Shown piece by piece: positions 13,670 to 25,300 of a stretch of DNA of 64,000 nucleotides (position 1 is the stretch's first letter; the number at the start of each line of letters is the position of its first letter). This DNA comes from Glandiceps talaboti. Lineage: Eukaryota > Hemichordata > Enteropneusta > Spengelidae. Under the pieces are notes generated by a model that had not been told where the DNA came from, did not search any database, and worked only from the letters and a program-made list of their open reading frames with translations. The DNA is taken from assembly GCF_964340395.1 (NCBI RefSeq), contig NC_135563.1, positions 21,224,151 to 21,288,150 on the forward strand. Direction: 5' to 3'. Both the position numbers and the translations under genes were made by a program.

Positions 13670-14190
13670 TTACATATTCTGAACACAGAATTGTAAAAAA
13701 AAGTATCAAAAAACCCAGCAGTGTTTTCTCTCTCATAAAAAAATCTTTAAGACACAAAAGCAAATCATGACAGCTGTTGGTTACTTTACATGTTAACTTG
13801 ACTTTAGGATGTAATTTGTTCTCAATATTCTTTTAGAAATTGTCATTTTTACTGTCACTAAAGATTATCTCACCAAGGTCATAAATTTGACATGCTATAT
13901 CTAGAAATTATTTACATTTCTTTAGCTAACATGTTATGGCTTAAAATAAATCATTTATCCAAAATTGCCCTCATTTACTAATATTATAGTTACCATATTT
14001 GTGCATTTTTCTCATCTCCTGACATACAATACAATAGTTCATTGTATTGTGAAATTTCATTAGTTAATTGTATAAAAATATTTATAAAGTGAATCATTAA
14101 TGACAGGACAGTTCATGGCGTATGGTTATCAGATATTTAATCAATATTACAACATATAACTAGCTACATGCAAGCATTTACTAGCAGAAC

Positions 14191-14602
14191 TTGTTACAAA
14201 CAGAGAAAGTAAGTAAATGAATTCGATTAATAACACTTGGCACAGCATGTTGGAACTAGGGAACTTGTAATATATTTCATGGTTTGATAAGATCAGTTTT
14301 ACCTTCTGTAGGATAATAGCCCATGTTCACAAATGACATTCACTTAAGTCCCCCTTGCATTTCATGTGCACATAAAGAGGCCATGAAACCGTCCCCCTTG
14401 CATTTCATGTGCACATAAAGAGGCCATAAAACTGCCCCCCCCCCCCCCCCCCCCTTGCATTTCATGTACACATATTAATGAGGCCATAAAATTGTTCATA
14501 TCAAACCATGAAATGTTATGTTGGTCTCTGTACTTCCAACATGCTGTGTCAATCCAGTGTTATTAATCCAATTCATTTATTTACTTTCCCTGTTTGTAAC
14601 AA
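14191..14602. mobile_element. Long foldback element with ~100-bp inverted arms and an internal tandem repeat
   Basis: The left arm begins TTGTTACAAACAGAGAAAG (14191-~14290) and the right arm ends CCCTGTTTGTAACAA (~14497-14602). They are complementary over about 100 bp with scattered mismatches, including the block CAGCATGTTGGAA. Between the arms sit three copies of a ~50-bp unit (CCCCCTTGCATTTCATG..CACATAAAGAGGCC), the last preceded by a long C-run. Confidence 0.8.
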
Positions 14603-14611
14603 TTAGGTCCA

Positions 14612-14890
14612 CTTGTATATGCTCGTCTGTCACTGGTTGTAATTTGATTAGAATATGACTTGCATATGCTCATCTGTCACTGGTTGTAATTTGATTAGAA
14701 TATGACTTGTATATGCTCATCTGTCACTGGTTGTAATTTGATTAGAATATGACTTGTATATGCTCATCTGTCACTGGTTGTAATTTGACTAGAATATGAC
14801 TTGTATATGCTCGTCTGTCACTCGTAATTTGATTAGAATATGACTTGTATATGCTCATCTGTCACTGGTTGTCATCTGATAAAAATATGA
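14612..14890. repeat. 47-bp tandem repeat, six copies
   Basis: The unit is ACTTGTATATGCTCATCTGTC followed by ACTGGTTGTAATTTGATTAGAATATG. Six head-to-tail copies with few substitutions; the fifth lacks 3 bp. It adjoins the right arm of the 14.2-kb foldback element. Confidence 0.95.
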
Positions 14891-15529
14891 TCTGGTTTGT
14901 AAAAAGCTTAAGGCAACAAATGAAGTCATAACGATTGACAGGTTGTCACACTGACTCAAGAAAATTGACATTCGTGTATAAAAGATTAACTTCAAAATGT
15001 AGATTACACAATAAAAATGTCAACAATGTCAGAGTCTGTATACAGTAGGAAAGTAACCATGTAGTGTTTTGACGATGTCATACCATTGTTGCTAGGCAAT
15101 ACAGTATGTTGTGTTGTTTAAAATGTATATTATAAAATATTTTACTGTAATTTCATATTTTAATTCATTGTGGCTGTTTTTGTTCAAATTTACAATGAAA
15201 CTGATCTTTGACCCATTTTTATGTATCAGTAAAACTGAAAACATTACAACGAAAGAGCCGAAAAGTGTTTTCAGAAAATGCAACACAGATGGATTTAGTT
15301 TATCTAAAATTATGAAATTGACATAATTATTCGAAAAATAGTGTATTCTAATTTCTGTGTAGATTTCACTACTTTTGTTTGGGCATTGTTTGTTTTAGAA
15401 TTGAATAAAAATTCAGGTTATACAGTATTTTTTGACTATATGTACGTAATGCATTATTATCAACAAATATGACAGTTCTCAGTGTTAGCAACAATGTCCA
15501 AATTAAAATGACTGTTTTCCAAGAATAAA

Positions 15530-15660
15530 CCCAACAAAAACAAACAAATAAACATAAAAAACAAACTAATAAACAAATAAAAACTAACTAATAAACAAAT
15601 AAAAACTAACTAATAAACAAATAAAAATAGAAATAAACAAACATGCAAATAAACAAAAAC
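15530..15660. repeat. Degenerate (AAAC)/(AAAT)n region
   Basis: Mixed AAAC, AAAT and AACT units in an A-rich tract. From here to 17.1 kb I see no gene apart from the clarin-like B 3' flank. Confidence 0.85.
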
Positions 15661-16187
15661 AACTTGATGATGATAAACCCTTTTTTCACTATCTACTAAT
15701 ATCTATGCATTATTTCTGCAGACATATTACCAAATTATCATTTGCAATTGCTGGTACTTACATACCATGTACTATTCACATTATAGAGAGAGTCTTCATT
15801 GTTTCAAGGTCATAGGTCAACAACCCAGAACTTCATGTATCAATTTAAAGAGCTTCAAAGTTCTTATCATCAATATTAGATAATATAATGCTGACCATAT
15901 ACCAATTGCCACGTGGTATTTGTATACATTGAAAATAGTAAATGAAGTGATTTCTGATACAAGACTTATAATATTGTTGTTTTATATGTAACATGACTTT
16001 AATCGGCAGAGAGGGTGGTGACTATTTCTTGAAAGTATGTCACCTTTCATAAAAACTACTTAAATGATTGTCTGAAGCTTAATTCACTTTTGATGTTATT
16101 TTCATGTTTTTTATACATGATAGATAGACTTGTATGGTATGGTAGGTGTCTGTCGTTGGAAACAAAACAGGACGTATATAATACAAC

Positions 16188-16193
16188 TTTATT
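16188..16193 (-). terminator. Possible poly(A) signal of clarin-like gene B
   Basis: AATAAA on the minus strand, about 920 bp past the stop codon of clarin-like gene B. It is the first canonical signal I noticed downstream, but a variant signal could lie closer. Confidence 0.3.
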
Positions 16194-17115
16194 ATTGCTG
16201 TGATCTACATCTCACCATTGACTAAGCTATTTAAATGAAATTTTTTTTTGGGTGTGAAAATCTACCTACAGCTGGAATCACTTAAAATTTAGTGTTCGTT
16301 GTCCATTCACTGACATGGTTACACTAAACCTGTCAGGCAAGGTGACCTTTGACCTTCATTAGACATTTTCACTGGGCTTTTGCAATTTTGTGTGGATCCC
16401 TTGGAGCTACATCTGGGGGGTACTTTGAAAGTAGTGCGCTGCTCTTAATGGCTGTTTTCTTCTGGACTGATTGCAAAATGTACTATGTAATCAGAAGAAA
16501 CTCAAGTCTAAATCTCTAGTTTTGTTTTCATTTCATGGTAGTGATACTTCTCAATAGTATTCTTGTAAGTCTATTTGCTATCAGTGAGAGACAAAATACA
16601 ATCCACTTGGCAGTTTGCAAGTTAAGGTCAAAGACCTTTGACATGTGTTTGATTTGTTGAAAGCACTACAAGTAGAAAAGAAGGATCTTACTCTTGGCAA
16701 CAATCAGGGTTTTATCTACCAACAGAGAAACTGAAGCCATTTTGAAGTTGAATATTTAGTGAGGAGTGTAATTTGAAGTCCTAAGACAACACAAAGTATA
16801 TGTGATAAGATATCTTAAGGATCCCTCACCTTTGAAAAGTACAACAATAATTAAGACTTTGAAACAAATTGATGAAAAACACAGACTTAAGCTTAGTTTT
16901 AAGATTGCCTGTTTCTTTAGTGAATATAATCTTAAGGCAATTAGCATGTTGAGCAACATATGTGGGATCTGAATGGATTAGTTATTTTTTTCAAAATTAA
17001 TAATAATTGCTTCAAATAAAAATGTGAAAATTTTGTAGGAATTCTTGGTATTATAGGAGCCAAGACTGTAGAGTAAGTACAGAGGTTATGGTCACATTTT
17101 TTTCAAGACAAGACC

Positions 17116-20100
17116 TTAATACATAAGACCAAGTCCTACATCAGCTCCTTTCTGGTGATTATCTTGACCTGTTACTCTTGGAATCTTTAGGTCAGGATCT
17201 TCTCCTAGCGATGCAATTTTGACAAAAGCACAGTTGATGACAAATAGGCAAAATGCACTCACAACTAACCAAAATGAGTAATGAAAATGGACCCATTCAT
17301 TCCTCCAATTATCGTCGTAGTCTCCTACACTAACAATTCCATCTATGAGGTTCACATAGTATTCCACTATAAAGAGTACCATTGTCACGCCAGAAAACAG
17401 TGCTAAAAAACAAAGCAAAGAAAACATTAAAATCAGTTGAAGAAATTTGTTGCAGTTCTTTCATCTCAAACTCTTAAATGTTGCTTGTTATTGCAGTACA
17501 AACTTCAAATCTATGGCAATTTCGTTGTAATTATTACAAATTTTTCATAAATTTACATTTATGATTCTGTTAACATTCTATGTGTATCAGAGATTTATTC
17601 TAATTGATTGATTTCCAAGAACCGATGGAATCAAATGTTTGTTGTCATGGCAACATGACCAGAGAAATTATTAAATGAACATCTTTCGGATAAATTTGAC
17701 TTCGTAAAAGTAGCTGTTAACCGCAGACTTCAAAATCAACCTAAAAATTATCAATATCTCTTACAGACATTCAATGCATATATAGGTCTGTTGTCATACA
17801 ATCAAACCAGGTAGAATCGACCATTATAGTTTCAATTAACTGTCACAATGTATTTTACATCATCTCACTATGTTTTTTTGTTACAAGTTACACAAATAAA
17901 ACACAGGTACTAATAGTATGCAAGCATGTAAAATATTACACTTTGTTTCATCTGACAGTGATGTTGATTTGTACTCACAGTGAGATAACATGGACCATGT
18001 TATATGCCTGTATTTTGTTTAAGTAATTCATAGCAAATATCAATTTGTGAGATGTAAAAAAAACAAAAATTGAAACTCTATAGTCACTCTAGTTTGGTAG
18101 AAACTATATCTTGAACTAAAAGTGATAAAATTTGTTATTCTGAATACTGAAACATGTCAAGATAGTCTGTATACTTGATTTGTGTACATATGTGTATTGA
18201 ATGCATTAGCTTGCTCAAATCTGCTCAAATCTGCTCAAAATAAATCACCACTGGAGTTTACATTTCAGGGTTTCATGAACTTTTTTTTATAGTTACATGA
18301 AATCAAAATGAAATGAAGACAACTTGAAGGGCAAGTTACTCCGTGAGAAATAAATATTGATTTAAAAAAATTATCTCAAGTTGGAAAGATTATTACTTAT
18401 TGGGAAGAACAACTTTTTGAAATATATCTCAAAATCGGTAAAAATTACAATTTTGTACTGACTTGCTTGTCTGATAGAGTAAGCCTCCCTACACAACTCA
18501 TTAATTATTTTCAATAGAATGTCAAACTGATTTGTGTATTACCTGCAACACCATTCCATATGTACAGACCAAACACACCAGATATCATGTTAATAGGGAC
18601 CACACATGCATTATAAAAAGCTGCCACGGCAGCCGTTATTCCAAATGGAATACATAGACAACAAAATACAATGATGGATATCCAGAGGCCTTCGTTATAT
18701 ACACCTACCAAGTAATCAAATGCTGTAAAAATAAGAAAAGAAAGTGTTATTTTACAAAAAAATAGGAACTGTAGAAGATATTACACTGAAGAAAACTGAA
18801 AAACATGAAGTTGCTACAAGATTGCCACCGATTAGAAAACAAATGTTACCATAGGCCTAAACAAAATAACTGTTTGGTTCCAGTTACCCAACTCCACCTA
18901 GTTTTTCACACCGACCCTAAACATTTTTTTATGTATTCGAGAAAAAAAATTACGAAAATTGTGCAGTCTCGCAAGAAATAGTGGATGCGGAAACTGACAT
19001 CAACTTAAAAAGACAATATAAAACTGTTCTTCCAATCTGTAATGGCTGTACATCTGATGAGAAGAAACCAATAACACAGATTCCATACGGAAAACAACAG
19101 AAAACATAACTACTTGAACTAGACACTCACATACGAAAAAAAATACATAAAAAAATAAAATGAAAAATCCACCTACCCCACCTATTCTAAAACTGAGTGT
19201 ATTTGGAACCACACAATTTTTTGTTAGGCCTAAACAGTTTGCAGGTGAAAACTCACAGCATATCAAATTATGTTGTATGTATTGGTTCAATTTTCTAATT
19301 CTCTTGTGTTACTCTAATATATAATAACATAGGCAAGATATATTTGTTTCCAATATTATCAGGTATGATATGAAAGTCTTCATTTCTACTGAACAACACT
19401 GGATATTATGAAATTTAATAATTCCTGTATTTCATTAGATATAATCAGATAAATTTTGAAATTTAAAACACATACTAATTAGTGTTTGAAAACAAGAACC
19501 CACATCAAAGAAAAGCCAGATATCTAAATCATAACTATTTATTTTTATTTTTATTTTTTTAATTCATACAACTCAAGGATTTTCAAAATAATAATTCATC
19601 ATAAATAAAATTGATTTAATAATATCATTACAATTATTGAATGTATAACAATCAAATTAAATGACAAACAACATTATCATAAAAATATTTCTTGGTATAC
19701 GTAGTTGAAATAGACTAGGTATGTGAATCACATAATAGTTTTTGCAGTAGTACTGGTATTACCACAATTAGTTATAATCTAATATGTTATATTTCAAATG
19801 AATAATGAGTTCAAATGATAATTTTATCACTAATAGCTTTGGAAAATTATCTAATTCATTATTATCTTAGTATTTAATACAGTAACTGTAGTTTAGTGTT
19901 TCATTTATATCTATAATTATCTATTATTTTTGTTTTTGTTGTTTCTGTATGTTGTTTTTGACTTTAGATATTGTATTTTTATTTTTACATTATTTCATGT
20001 CAAATAAAATATACTATACTATACTATGTTAGATGGGTCTCATGAACACATCATCAACATTGAAAAGGTCTATGTCTTATCAGGATTACTCGGTTAAAAT

Positions 20101-20988
20101 ATCATTATACCTCAAAAAGGATAAAATTTATGAAAAATTGGGAAAAATATGAAATGGTGATTTGGGATATTTTGACTCATATTTGGAGCACAGCAAAAAC
20201 AGTGATATAAACACAGGTTGTCATGACGTAGAATGACCAAGCTGAGGGCATATAAGCCATATTTTCAAATATGATTTGAGTAAACTGTTAAAAACATAAA
20301 CTATATGAGTTGATATTGGAATATACTGTGTAAATATATTGAAAGACCAATAACCACAACAACCATTAATTTCTCATATAAATATGTATTTATTATTGTT
20401 TATGATTATATTAATACAGTTTTGATAACCCCTCCACACACACATACACACACACACATACATACATACATACATACATACACACATACATACATACATA
20501 CATACATACATACACACACACATACATACATACACACACATACATACATACACACACATACATACATACATACATACATACATACATACATACATACATA
20601 CACACATACACATACATAATGTAAGAATGTATTATTATTATTATCGTCATCGTCATAGTTTTAGACATTGAACCCAGCTACGTTGTCTATATGAACTTGA
20701 AGTAGAACTTTACTTACTTTCGTATTCTAAGTCTCTCATACCAGCTCCCCAGTTTAAATGTGTTGTCGCTTCAAAAAGTCCCACGAATACCGTACCCAAA
20801 TAATGTCCACGATCGATTGTGCCTTCTTGTGGGTGCGCACCATAGTCTTCTTCATCGGCAGTACTCTTGTTCTGGCGTACATGTGACCAGACCCAACGTG
20901 GAGTTGCCAATCCAGTTATTATCAAAACTGTACCTGCCACGGCCACTATGGCGGCAAGGAAGCAGAAACCTTTACGGAGAGGTTGCAT
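17116..20988 (-). CDS. Clarin-like four-pass membrane protein B (complete)
   Basis: Three minus-strand coding exons: 20988-20718, 18722-18543 and 17402-17116, together 738 nt (245 aa plus stop). The junctions are AAA|GTAAGT, TTTTACAG|CA, CAG|GTAATA and TTTTTTAG|CA; both introns are phase 1. Exon 1 gives a short N-terminus, TM1 (about residues 8-28), ATPRW, a sequon at N40, and GHYLGTVFVGLF before LNWGAG. Exon 2 gives TM2, with AAFYNACVVP..ISGVFGLYIWNG matching the vertebrate clarin stretch FMYNAF.KP...HGPLGLYL. Exon 3 gives TM3, a second loop, SFWLVVSAFCLFV (TM4), and a C-terminus ending LMY as in human CLRN1 (ADLMY). Length is close to vertebrate clarins (232 aa). In vertebrates clarins support hair-cell bundle and ribbon-synapse organisation; a sensory or epithelial membrane role here is inference. 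Confidence 0.92.
18854..19230. mobile_element. GGCCTAA-ended MITE family, copy 1
   Basis: About 377 bp in intron 1 of clarin-like gene B. The left end GGCCTAAACAAAATAAC continues TGTTTGGTTCC; the right end is GGAACCACACAATTTTTTG then TTAGGCC, forming imperfect terminal inverted repeats of ~27 bp. The body (TTCTTCCAATCTGTAATGG, CTGTACATCTGAT) recurs at 43.1 and 51.3 kb. No protein is encoded. Confidence 0.8.
20436..20617. repeat. Microsatellite (CATA)/(CACA)n
   Basis: An interrupted run of CATA and CACA units in intron 1 of clarin-like gene B, about 90 bp from exon 1. All long frames over it are artefacts. The stretch 19.24-20.43 kb holds nothing recognisable. Confidence 0.97.
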
Positions 20989-21367
20989 ATTTCGCTTGGA
21001 TCTCTCAAATTTCCTTCCGATACTCCAAAATCAAAAAGTTAAGACCACTCTGTCCCCACCCATACGTAAAACTGCCAAATCAAGTGAATGGTTGGTTGGC
21101 GATCATAAATTAAATAAATCGGATAGGCTAGACTGTTGTCGGTGTAACTCACGGCTGTCCGAGCTCGCTATTCCACAAACTCCACGTTGGTTTACAGTAG
21201 AATACTCCAATTCAGAATGAAAAACAGAATGCCTTTGTGGTTAATGGCCGTTCAAAACTGAAAATATGTTGACCTTCTTAGGATATACGCCTCAATTTAT
21301 TCAACTCGCTTGACCTTTGCTTCACGTTCGTCGACACTCCAACACCCTACTACTCTAGGACCGACGG

Positions 21368-21384
21368 TGACGTCACAGGCCAAT
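21368..21384. promoter_or_regulatory. CRE (TGACGTCA) and CCAAT box in the space between clarin-like gene B and UBLCP1
   Basis: A palindromic cAMP-response element TGACGTCA at 21368-21375 is followed 4 bp later by CCAAT at 21380-21384. They lie about 380 bp upstream of the clarin B start and about 1 kb upstream of the UBLCP1 start, in the 1.4-kb gap between these divergent genes. The local sequence (21.1-21.4 kb) is visibly richer in CpG than the surroundings, which fits a promoter. Function is inferred from the motifs alone. Confidence 0.4.
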
Positions 21385-22387
21385 CGATTAATAGTTAGTA
21401 TACCATTATGGTACATGTGGTACCAACTATGTGTGTATCAGTCAACGCTACCCAGTGTTTCATAAAAAATCTGAAAGAGCTCACGACAGTGTCAAATTTA
21501 TAGAGTAATCTTGGTACTGCCTGAAAGTAATGACACATTTTGGGATCAAAGTATTTATAGTTCAAATTCTACATTCCAACAGGTGGTTGGTGACAGGCGT
21601 ATGCAGTTTGATCAGACCCGAGGAGGGAAGGCCATTTGACAAATCAGAAGATTGAAGACACGTTAGCGACTATCTCTTATCTTGTTTCTTTAATAAAATT
21701 TGTGTTCAGCTATCAGCTGCAGCCCTCTGTTTTCTGCAATATTTACTTTCCTTTGATATTATCTTGACTCTTGTGTCTATCTATTGAGAGAGTAAGCCTC
21801 TATATGAAAGGCCAAGGAGTAATGTTTTTCTTCAAAAAGTACTTCAAGTTCTGAAATAAATTGATTTGATAAAAAATCTCAGGTTTCGAAGAAGTGAGTA
21901 CAATCGTTGAATAGACATTGAATAGAAAAATAGTTTCTCTCTGCCTCCGCTGTCTATGTATGAGTGTTTTAAGTTAATTTGTTTACATGGATTCGATTAG
22001 ATCATGGCAGTTGTATGTTGTGGTTATATAAAATTTAAGCTCAAAACTATAGTTGAGTTTTAAGATTTTTAAAGAAGACTTTAAGAAAAATGTTTTTCCC
22101 CATCAACACAGCATTTTTTTCACATAACTACTTTGTATCTTAGCCGGATGCACTATTAGATGACAATTTGCATACATTTTCTTTGATCTGTTTTCCCCAA
22201 GACTTGTTTTCATCGAAGTGCAAAAAATGAGAAGATTTAGCTCCCGCCGAAAATATAGCACAGATTGTTATTTTCATAAGAAGTTAGAAAATATCCATGG
22301 TATCAATGTATCTAGCTATGCCCCCCCCCATCAATAAACGTGTGATGACATTTTGTTTCCGCTATCTATGAGGGCGCACTATGCAAA

Positions 22388-25300
22388 ATGGCTGCGCCCA
22401 TAAGTCTTGTCGTGAAATGGAGTGGCCAAGAATACTCAATTTCGGACCTCAGTGGTGACAGTACAGTCAAGGAATTGAAAGAAGTCATTAAGACACATAC
22501 AGGTGTTTTAACTGGACGACAGAAATTGTTAGGACTGAAGTTCAAAGGTAAGAATGTGCGAAATCAACATCCAAGGCCAAGCAACACAGACATTTCACAT
22601 ACACTCAACTATGATTTATTACTATAATACTAAATACTAGTGCAACAATAACGTCACGAAAATAACGGTTCACCGTTACTCACATCGTCGTTTAACATGA
22701 CTTCATGAGTGAATGCGTATAAGAGGAGGGTGAGAACATTTCAATGAAGAGGGAGACAGGGTAACAGTTGAGAATATTTGGTATTGTCCAGAGGGGTTGA
22801 GAAACTACAATTTGCTAGTATTTTGTAATATTGCATGACGTTATACGACTAGTAAAAGCAACCGTCACATCATTTTGCAAAATGTGCCACAAAACGCTTC
22901 AATTATTGCTGATACCGTCCTAGCTAAGACTAAGTGATTATAATTTATGATTATGACGTACCTCTCATTGCTGGAAATAAACACATGCCAGTCGTCTCAA
23001 TATGCGACTATTAATATTGCCATGTTTACACCATTCAGCTGGTCCGAGTACAGAACTGTATTGAGTCTGAGTATAGTTAAAGCATAAGATTCACCATTGT
23101 GTACAATCTGTATCACTGCTTCATTTACTAACTCTAAATGTTGTAACAAGCTAACAAATGTGAGTACATAATAAGGAGCATACATGACAACAAATTTTTG
23201 AGTCTGTGTGTAAAATGTACCTTATTTGGAATGTTATTTTACAGGTAAACCACCAGGTGATGACGTTCAACTATCTGTACTTAAGTTGAAACCCAATATG
23301 AAGATCATGATGATGGGTACAAGAGAGGAGACTATCCAGACCATCACAGAACCACCTAAAGATATTGGTGAAGTTGTTGATGATTTTGATATTGAAGAAG
23401 AAGAGGTTCTAGTTGAAAATAGGTAACAATCTGATATGTTGGTATTGATAGCTTTCAATTTGTGCACAGTCTGTCTGTTTCCTGCCCCTAACTTTATGCT
23501 GTTGTTTCTTGGCCTCGCTCGGTTCGCTTGTTGCCTCGCTCGTTACCTCGCTGGTTTCCTCATGTTCAGCGTCGCTAGAATCTGCAGTGAATAAAGTGTC
23601 TGTTCCATGCTCCTCTTCAAACATCTTCACTGGACACAACTGTCCACTTGGACCCTGGTGTCCACTGTTTGGTTTCCCGCAATTAGAACAGCACCTCCGT
23701 GACATATCCAGTCAAAATCAATAAAAACTTTCAGACACCCACTTTCTAACGTCCAACTTGAAATGACAGATAAATTTCAAGTGAAAAGAGCATGTGCAAA
23801 AGGTCTGTCTACAAATTAGCATAAGATGACGTAGGCCTACGAGAAGGTCACTCACAAATAGTACCGGTCGTAATTAACCAAAATGAAACATTTTCAACCC
23901 TTTATGACAATAACAGATGTACTTGTGGGTGTTAAGATAGACACAACTATTTGTTGACATGTTGACAGTCTGTTAGTGGATGTTGATGCTGTAGCACTTA
24001 GTAGGCATACACTGAATAACTTGTGAAACATTACTGTATTTTAGAGAAGAAAATTTGCAGAAGATTGCCAAGAGAGTGAGAGATTATGAAATCAAAATAC
24101 TAAATCCACCAAGAGAAGGAAAGAAACTTTTAGTATTGGATGTAGACTATACATTATTTGGTAAGTATCGTAAATTATATTTTCATACTTTATCAAAACT
24201 TAGTATTCATTACTTTTTAATCAAATTATAGCATTTAGTTGAGGAACTACAGCTGTTATTTTGATTTTGCAAATATTGATATTTCCACATAGGTTCCGTC
24301 AAGGACATTGTAAATGTAAGGTTACAACAGTTGATGCAAGACAAGGAACATAACAGTTGTAGTTTTATATGAGGGAGGAGTGCAGTGATTTATTATGATT
24401 TTAATCTCTCAATGTATGGCTTGGATCATAGAGATAGAAAGACCGCAACAAGTCTGTGTTTGCAAAATTAATATTAGGTTCCTAGTGCTTTAGATAGGTA
24501 GAGTAGCTGGCAATGAGTATAACACAGTGTGTGTGATCCTGTTTTGTATCAAGTAGTGTTTCAGATACTAGATTATAGATTAAATGAAGTTTCAATAAAA
24601 AAGTTTCCATGGTATTTATTTGTGTATGATATTTGTTGTCCAGACCACAGGTCATGTGCGGAGACTGGTATAGAACTGATGAGACCATATTTACATGAAT
24701 TTCTAACAGCAGCCTATGAAGAATATGATATTGTCATCTGGTGTAAGTAACCCACAAACAAACAAACAAACAAACAGACAAACAAACAAACAAACAAACA
24801 AAATTTACATGACTATCTAACAACAGCCCATGAACGAGTATAAAGTTGGCGTCAGATTCAGATTCAGGTAGCATCATATTGAATGTTGTATTGAGCGTCA
24901 GATAGCCTCATATAGCCTCAGATCCGAAGACACCCGATGGATTCATATCAAACCTGAAATAATACCGTTGAGACTACAGGGAAAAATTCCGCTTCACAAC
25001 CTTCTGATGGAAGTTGGAATGTCTCTGCTTGCACAAGTTTTATTTGGGAAAAATACGTGAAATAGAGTTGAAATACCTGCCACCGAGACATTGATAGCCC
25101 CAAGTTCAGCCACTGTATGTTCGTTGGTTGATTCATTTTGCTAATAATGTACATGGCATCAGTAAAGGTGTCAGTAAAAATTAAGTTTACGTATGTCATT
25201 TTTAAAAATTTAAATTTAAAATTTAAAACTTGTGCAAGCAGAGACGCTCAATATGACGTTCAATATGATGCTACCTGAATCTGAATCTGAATCTGACGCC

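Noticed and set aside
20374-20668. Long overlapping frames of MYVC and THTH repeats
   Set aside because: They are translations of CATA/CACA microsatellites; the same holds at 2.2-2.5, 3.5-3.8, 28.3-28.6, 44.6-44.98 and 53.85-54.17 kb.
22379-22395. TISU-like translation initiator (CAAAATGGCTGC) at the UBLCP1 start
   Set aside because: Two mismatches to SAASATGGCGGC and no transcript start evidence; noted only as similarity.
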